A stretch of DNA of 41,667 nucleotides from an uncultured Bacteroidota bacterium (GTDB taxonomy: Bacteria > Bacteroidota > Bacteroidia > Bacteroidales > P3), in contig CACYPU010000013.1 of NCBI GenBank assembly GCA_902776365.1, forward strand, positions 1 through 41,667, given 5' to 3'. The notes beneath the pieces were generated by a model. It saw only the letters and a list, made by a program, of their open reading frames with translations. It had not been told where the DNA came from and did not search any database. A program made the position numbers and the translations under genes. Of the stretch, positions 37,401 to 41,667 are shown piece after piece. Each line of letters begins with the position of its first letter. Position 1 is the stretch's first letter.

Positions 37401-39215
37401 ATAGCGAATGTTTTCTACTGAATTGGGAATATTGACATACGTTAGTTCATGGCAGCCATAAAAAGCAATCGGTCCAATAGTGTCAATAGTAGAAGGTATT
37501 ACCACATTGTCACCTGTACCAGAATATGCAACAAGATAATGTTTTGTGGAATCTGTGTAAATAAAGTCTCCCTCTTTTACTCCATTCATGAAAAGTGCTC
37601 CCCAAGGACATCCTGTTGCACAACCATTGTATTCAATATGACGCAAATTATAAAATGCATTATTTCCAATAATGGTTACAGAATCCGGAATAGTAATAGA
37701 TGCTATTCTTCGGCAGTTAGAGAAAGCACTGATTCCAATGTTAATCACAGAAGAAGGGATGCTTAAGGACGTTAATCCACCACAATACGAAAAGGCACTG
37801 CCTCCGATAGATGTAACTGTAGCAGGAATGGCTACCGAGGTTAAGGTGCTACAATTATAGAAGGCATATGGCTTAATTTCTGTCACTCCATCAGGAATAA
37901 CTAAATAATTCACTAATGTATCATTTATATATAAGTTTTGAGAATGACTAATCGGATTAGAATTCCCAGAAGAAAATGTGATATTACACCATTGCATTAT
38001 TGAGCCAGTGTAATTTGTCCTCGTCAAACTGCTGCATCCAAGAAAAGCATTATTACCGATATTAGTCACCGAGCCACCGATTGTAACGGTATTCAGACCT
38101 CTGCAATAATAAAATACTTCATTCCCTAGTATGTTTACAGATTCGGGAATTACTATTGATAGAAGACTATCGCATAAAGCAAATGCGGAGTTACCAATAT
38201 TTGTCACCGAGTTAGGAATCGTGATAGACGATAGTTCATTGCAGCGATAAAAAGCATATTCACCGATATTGGTTACTGAATTGCCAATTGTGGCCGTTGT
38301 TAAACCGCTGCAATCGCGGAAAGCCCTGTCGCCGATATTTGTCACCGAATTGGGAATAGTAATGGAAGATATCCCTGTGCATAATTCGAAAGCCCTGTCG
38401 CCGATATGTGTCACTGAATTGGGAATAGTAATAGAAGATAACCCTGTGCATGATTCAAAAGCGCGATACGGAATAATAGCCACATTATCTCCAAAAACAA
38501 CGGATGTCAAAGTATTGCATCCAACAAAACATTCCATCGTATCACAATTAATGGCATTATAATTGAGGGTAGTCAATGCACTACAATTTTCGAAAGCACG
38601 ATTATTAATACTAGTTACTGACGTCCCGATAGTCACTGATGTAATGCCGCTACAATTCCAAAAAGCCAAGTAACCAATACTAGTAACCGAATTAGGAATG
38701 ACAATATTGGTCAATCCTGTACATGATTCAAAAGCGCGATCCGGTATTGCTATTACACTATCTCCAAAAATAACTGTGGTTAGGGAATTGCATCCAACAA
38801 AGGCAGTGTAACCCAAGTAGTCCCCAAGCATAGTACAACTGACCGCATTAAAATAAACCGTTGTCAAACTGCTGCAATCCTTAAAGGCGCCTGCTCCGAT
38901 ACTGGTCACTGTACTGGGGATTGTTACTGATGTCAGTCCACTACATTGGCGAAAAGCATTTGTACGGATGTTTGTCACCAAATATGTTGTACCACCAGAG
39001 GAAACACTACTTGGTATAATCAACGCACCTGTTGGCTTAGAAAAACCATACCATCCATTATTCTCATTACCAGTAGGAACTGTCACTGTAACAGTATTTC
39101 CACTGATATTATAGTACAGAGTTTGTCCACTTGGCGCTACCGATGAAAAACTATAGGCAAAGGACTCACTGAAAAAAACAACAATAAATAGTATAAGTAG
39201 AAGTGTTTTTTTCAT
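34467..39215 (-). CDS. T9SS-exported BspA-like leucine-rich protein with twelve InlB-like repeats
   Basis: 1582 residues. A signal peptide (MKKTLLLILFIVVFFSESFA) is followed by about two dozen LRR_5/BspA repeats at about 60-650 (pattern SSITIPNSVTNIGDRAFxxC) and then twelve beta-rich repeats of about 69 residues at about 675-1505, each with YGYHFxxWNDGDTxNPRxITLTQDTxFTALF, similar to InlB B repeats. The end (about 1515-1582) is a T9SS type A sorting domain (ISIYDIVGRKV, GVYLVKIGTLPTQKVVVVK). Such proteins act as surface adhesins or host-binding proteins; that is inference. It is AT-rich compared with other genes here. Its ATG overlaps the stop of the small gene at 39212-39694 (ATGA). Confidence 0.93.
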   Translation of the reverse strand: MKKTLLLILFIVVFFSESFAYSFSSVAPSGQTLYYNISGNTVTVTVPTGNENNGWYGFSKPTGALIIPSSVSSGGTTYLVTNIRTNAFRQCSGLTSVTIPSTVTSIGAGAFKDCSSLTTVYFNAVSCTMLGDYLGYTAFVGCNSLTTVIFGDSVIAIPDRAFESCTGLTNIVIPNSVTSIGYLAFWNCSGITSVTIGTSVTSINNRAFENCSALTTLNYNAINCDTMECFVGCNTLTSVVFGDNVAIIPYRAFESCTGLSSITIPNSVTHIGDRAFELCTGISSITIPNSVTNIGDRAFRDCSGLTTATIGNSVTNIGEYAFYRCNELSSITIPNSVTNIGNSAFALCDSLLSIVIPESVNILGNEVFYYCRGLNTVTIGGSVTNIGNNAFLGCSSLTRTNYTGSIMQWCNITFSSGNSNPISHSQNLYINDTLVNYLVIPDGVTEIKPYAFYNCSTLTSVAIPATVTSIGGSAFSYCGGLTSLSIPSSVINIGISAFSNCRRIASITIPDSVTIIGNNAFYNLRHIEYNGCATGCPWGALFMNGVKEGDFIYTDSTKHYLVAYSGTGDNVVIPSTIDTIGPIAFYGCHELTYVNIPNSVENIRYSAFEYCTSLDTIQMGSEVAPSIEGSCFDNNAYGRIILIPCGSYNSYYNGSGWCGGSPLFSNYRSALQEPIVNFSIDVLNSNPSYGYVTIVSQRGHDVNCDSTAIVRATSYYGYHFDNWSNGSVASIDTLHLVGDSIVTAFFSKNQYSVVVVANDSIRGSIVGGGTVNYLDTVTLTAISNYGYHFVKWSDNRTENPRQVVATNNITMTAVFEPNQYSLSVQPNTSLNGTCIGGNIFNYQSECTITAIANYGYHFGYWNDGDTNNPRTITLTQDTSFIAVFVPNTYNITLASADIIQGSVTGDTTAKYLDTINFFATANYGYHFSQWNDGDTSNPRFIILTQDTTFTALFSKNYYSMTLSVDSSIHGSVAGAGIYEYQNNCNISATANYGYHFTAWNDGDTNNPRVFMLTQDTSFTALFAKNTYTITAIPNDTIRGIVTGSTSTEYLDSVTITAIPNYGYNFTTWNDGDTSNPRTIEATKDSLFTAYFDYNQYSIILNVDTNIHGSVDGGGLYNYLSEQTITATANYGYHFTVWNDGDTTNPRTITLTQDTVFTALYAKNSYNVTVVSADTIQGNVVGSTTTEYLDTVSIAATANYGYHFLHWNDGDTTNPRVITLMRDTLLTAYFTKNWYSVIGISDNETMGYVTGSDTVEYLDSVSLSATSNYGYHFSSWNDGDTNNPRMVCLTQDTSFVALFAKNQYALTVQSNDETQGSVSNGGVFDYLDTVTIIASASEHYHFVRWDDGNTDNPREYVVVNNATLMAIFAIDTHTVSVATNDILHGCVDGGGEYEYGSPCTVTATAYSGYRFVQWSNGSTYNPYTFAVTTDIELTAMFIEEGSIYNITATSADPSMGTVTGGGPYGVGEEATLTAVPFDGYLFDRWDDGNTLNPRTITVTSDATYIAYFVATQSIDDVIADAVKVYILGGQIVVETNQKDEISIYDIVGRKVDGGRKTRFDVPASGVYLVKIGTLPTQKVVVVK

Positions 39216-39694
39216 ATTCTTGGAGATTTAAGTTCATTGACTGGTTGAGGGAGTATGCCTAATACCTCCAAATAATCCATGTGGGATTCCAAATAGAAAG
39301 AACGTCCACGAGGAGCCCTATAATCTGTTAAACGCAATACAAGTCGTCCAATAAGCGGCTCCAACAATGGTGTCAATTCAACATCATATCCAATGTATGT
39401 TTCCCGGAAGTCCGAAAGTGTCTTTAGTACTTTAAAGGCACCTCCGTATATGTAAACGTTCTCTTCCTTGCATTTATAATCATTGAAAAGGCTGAAAATA
39501 TACTCTCGATTGAAATCATTATTGTTGTTCGGGCCTCTCCATCTTTGCCAGAAGACCCACTTGTCCCAACTTTCGCAAAATTCATCGTAAGGCTCTAGTT
39601 CATCTTGACTTTTCCATGCAAGATGTAATTTGTACTTCATTTGTTCTTCTGCTGAAAACCTCAGCAAATCATTTAACATGTATTTTCTGTCCAT
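39212..39694 (-). CDS. Hypothetical protein resembling the N-terminal part of GIY-YIG nuclease proteins
   Basis: 160 residues without signal peptide. Sequence blocks: FWQRWRGPNNNNDFNREYIF, VYIYGGAFKVLKTL, YIGYDVELTPLLEPLIGRLV and a final ESHMDYLEVLGILP. The middle (a gasp of [YW]xxGGxFKV followed by YxVELxPxxxxxIGRL) looks like the region before the catalytic domain in some GIY-YIG family proteins, but no GIY...YIG motif is present. So it is either a stand-alone domain or a truncated gene. It is first in the operon with the large LRR protein, overlapping by four bases, and is driven by a promoter about 320 bp upstream. Confidence 0.6.
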   Translation of the reverse strand: MDRKYMLNDLLRFSAEEQMKYKLHLAWKSQDELEPYDEFCESWDKWVFWQRWRGPNNNNDFNREYIFSLFNDYKCKEENVYIYGGAFKVLKTLSDFRETYIGYDVELTPLLEPLIGRLVLRLTDYRAPRGRSFYLESHMDYLEVLGILPQPVNELKSPRI

Positions 39695-40014
39695 ATCAAA
39701 GAATTATGTATTAACCTCCAATTCAAGCTATTGAGCAGGATGGTTATCTTTCAAATAAGTAGAATAAAGAAAGGCGCAAATCTTTCTTTAGATAAACTAC
39801 CACTTATTTCTTAATGTAGGTGTCTGGAATACCTTTGATGCAAATAAGTAGGAAAAGATTCACGCCAACGCGTAAACTTTCCGCTAACTTTTTCTCGCAT
39901 CATGATGAGTTTTCCAGACTTTACATTAAGGAGAACAAGAGCGTCAAGCTCAATATGTCTTTTGTTCTATATTATAGTTTTATATCATGTTGTTAATCTT
40001 TTTATTTCACGGTG
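39695..40014. other. Long untranslated leader of the LRR operon
   Basis: Between the predicted transcription start (about 40008, reverse strand) and the first ATG (39694) lie about 313 nt of AT-rich DNA without a convincing gene. A long leader could hold a regulatory RNA, but I recognise no known riboswitch. Confidence 0.4.
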
Positions 40015-40045
40015 CAAAAGTACGCATTTTTTCTCATTCCGCCAA
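40015..40045 (-). promoter_or_regulatory. Promoter of the LRR operon
   Basis: On the reverse strand TTG (40045-40043), 20 bp, TACTTTTG (40022-40015), then CACCG. Confidence 0.65.
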
Positions 40046-40095
40046 AAAAACTTTGTGAAACGGCTCCGCAAGAGTGAGTTTCACTTGCGGAGTCG
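40044..40095 (-). terminator. Terminator of DUF4248 copy 2
   Basis: CGGCTCCGCAAG (40061-40072) pairs with CTTGCGGAGTCG (40084-40095). Seven A at 40044-40050 would give a U-run about 11 nt after the stem on the reverse transcript. Confidence 0.65.
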
Positions 40096-40114
40096 TGTCG
40101 ATTTTAGGAGCAGA

Positions 40115-40315
40115 CTAACCGAGATACTTCTCGATAATGCTTACCTGTTTTGGTGAAAGTCGCTTCTGTGAACGACGGTAACCAGTGGCTTCCAATTCGG
40201 CCATAAGTTCGGCGTTGCCGTGGATTTCACGGGCTAACAGTCTGCGGGCGACCTCTTGGTCGTAACCTTCGAAATAGACCTGTGCAAGGTCCTGTTTGAA
40301 TTTGTACTGATTCAT
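40115..40315 (-). CDS. DUF4248 family protein, copy 2
   Basis: 66 residues: MNQYKFKQDLAQVYFEGYDQ, then EVARRLLAREIHGNAELMAE, and ATGYRRSQKRLSPKQVSIIE. It aligns over its whole length with the copy at 33987-34193 (shared KFKQDLA, YF, ARRLLAREI-like segment, TGYR, QKRLSP). Function unknown. It marks the right edge of the AT-rich island, as copy 1 marks the other side of the LRR operon. A hairpin terminator follows. Confidence 0.8.
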   Translation of the reverse strand: MNQYKFKQDLAQVYFEGYDQEVARRLLAREIHGNAELMAELEATGYRRSQKRLSPKQVSIIEKYLG

Positions 40316-40589
40316 TTTGCTTGAATTTTAGATTGATAATTGACTTACCTAATACTATATCAGGCAAGCGAAAAACTAATTCGAATTAAAAATTCAAGCA
40401 TAAAGGCGTTGAGACGTCCAGAAACGCCGGTTTGCAAAAAATGGAATCGGGAAGGCGATGATTGAAAATAATTTCTGGGGTGAATGGGACTAATGGGCAA
40501 CTTGAGCAAGACGGGCTATCTGATTGGTTTTCAGACAGTTTTGCGTATTATGGTTAAAGTGCTGGTTTTTAGGGTGGTATGGGGATTTC

Positions 40590-40622
40590 GTCGAAGGACC
40601 GCCGAAGGATCACCGAAGGGTC
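40590..40622. repeat. Three tandem 11-mers in the nifJ upstream region
   Basis: GTCGAAGGACC, GCCGAAGGATC and ACCGAAGGGTC. The core CCGAAG with 11-bp spacing is the same core as in the repeat at 1065-1119 (read on its complementary strand, ACCGAAGAA). Confidence 0.65.
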
Positions 40623-40901
40623 GCCAAGAGGGGATTTTGGCGTGGCTAAAGCCCCTGGCACGGGACAACCCATTAGGGCGGACGCAAGCGTCCGGGAGCG
40701 GGACGAAGCCGTGGGGATGGCGGACATAGAATGCCCGGACAAGGAACGAAGGGGCGGGATGGGGTTGGAAGTCGCGGGGAAACCGCGACACACACTGGAG
40801 GGGACTGGCGCGGGGGGAGAGAGAAAAAAAGAAAAAGCCCCCCAAGAAAAAAGCCCCCAACAAAAAAAGAGAAACCGCTGCTTGCGGCTCCGCTTGCTTA
40901 C
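40623..40901. other. GC- and purine-rich structured non-coding region
   Basis: There are no credible codons on either strand; open frames here are low-complexity Arg/Pro/Ser runs. Small hairpins are visible, such as GGACGCAAGCGTCC (40680-40693) and GCGGGGAAACCGC. From 40796 it turns into G/A-rich tracts with A-runs. It could be a non-coding RNA or decayed repeat. Confidence 0.4.
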
Positions 40902-41133
40902 GGGCGGCTGCGCCGCCCTCCTCTCTCGCTTCTTTTCTCTCTTCCCCTCTCCGCGCTTCTCTCTCCTCTTGTGGGCGGCTGCGCCGCCCCTCCTCTTTGC
41001 TTCTCCTCTCGCGCTTCTTTCGGGCGGCTGCGCCGCCCTACCCCTTCCGCTTCTCCTCCGCTTCTCTTCCGCTTTTTCGGCGGCTGCGCCGCCTCTCTCT
41101 TCCTCGCGCTCTCGTGGGCGGCTGGCGCCGCCC
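40902..41133. repeat. Array of five GC hairpins in a pyrimidine-rich tract
   Basis: GGGCGGCTGCGCCGCCC at 40902-40918, 40973-40989 and 41022-41038; a shortened copy at 41079-41093; and a variant with one extra G at 41116-41133. Spacers of 23-54 nt are almost pure C/T (TTCTCC, CTCTCT). Each unit is a 7-bp stem with a 3-nt loop. Confidence 0.85.
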
Positions 41134-41169
41134 CCTCTCGCCACTCTCTCTTTCCTCTCTATCAAACAA

Positions 41170-41223
41170 TTAACAATCCTTTCCGTTGCCGTCACAAGTC
41201 ATAAACTTTTTTTCTTTTGCCAT
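41170..41223 (-). pseudogene. Inverted, truncated copy of the nifJ start
   Basis: On the reverse strand ATG at 41223 reads [17 protein letters not shown] then TAA. The first 13 residues match nifJ ([13 protein letters not shown]) except residue 2. Of the five codons that differ, four are synonymous, so the copy diverged while still coding. Homology stops at 41185. Confidence 0.8.
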
Positions 41224-41239
41224 AATAATATCTTTCTTG

Positions 41240-41667
<428 letters not shown>

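Noticed and set aside
35276-37860. Several short forward frames opposite the LRR/InlB gene
   Set aside because: They recur with the period of the repeats in the reverse-strand gene and are shadows.

Overview
The window is chromosomal DNA from a member of the Bacteroidales. The evidence is the recurring Bacteroidota promoter (-33 TTG, about 19-20 bp, then -7 TAnnTTTG, usually seen as TATCTTTGCA), the absence of Shine-Dalgarno sites before most genes, two type IX secretion (T9SS) C-terminal sorting domains, a PorE-like T9SS protein, DUF4248 and ORF6N families, and a GH2 beta-galactosidase beside a glycosyltransferase. Most of the window is GC-rich. About 32.6-40.4 kb is clearly AT-rich and holds only accessory genes, so it is probably an acquired island. 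I saw no rRNA, tRNA or CRISPR array.

Layout. 0-4 kb: end of a T9SS cargo gene, a conserved hypothetical, enolase and a DUF4419 protein. 4-7.7 kb: PorE-like envelope protein overlapping miaA. 7.6-13.7 kb: C69 dipeptidase (reverse strand), a secreted beta-propeller protein, then a metal-uptake-type cassette (small Cys-rich HYC_CC_PP-like protein, TonB receptor, heavy-metal-binding domain protein). 13.7-21.1 kb: ribBA, dapB, a FecCD/FecE-type ABC importer, an NlpC/P60-CapA fusion, an M23-LysM endopeptidase and trmD. 21.1-23.6 kb: two ORF6N genes lodged between trmD and clpP-dut. 23.9-32.1 kb: NamZ-type muramidase lipoprotein, nitroreductase lipoprotein, rsgA, glycosyltransferase, beta-galactosidase and a CNNM/CBS membrane protein. 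32.1-40.3 kb: AT-rich island with a DUF6266-like fragment, a DUF5678-like/retropepsin-SEC-C pair, a transposase-like remnant, two DUF4248 genes and a 1582-residue T9SS-exported leucine-rich/InlB-like repeat protein coupled to a small gene. 40.3-41.7 kb: a structured non-coding region and the start of nifJ (pyruvate:ferredoxin oxidoreductase).

How the genes work together: peptidoglycan turnover and envelope maintenance are well represented (NamZ, NlpC-CapA, M23-LysM, OmpA/PorE), together with export of large surface proteins by T9SS and metal or chelate uptake through TonB and ABC systems. Housekeeping genes (eno, miaA, ribBA, dapB, trmD, clpP, dut, rsgA) are interspersed.

Four patterns are not explained by the gene list. 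(1) About twenty short imperfect tandem repeats with period 7, 8, 9 or 11 and usually four units lie between genes and, readable in frame, inside genes. None was seen in the AT-rich island. (2) Both ORF6N genes carry a 27-nt near-perfect palindrome at the same codon position, with different sequences, and one is repeated upstream of the pair. (3) The nifJ promoter sits between its own 5' leader and a divergent inverted copy of leader plus first codons. (4) A pyrimidine-rich stretch carries five copies of one GC hairpin.
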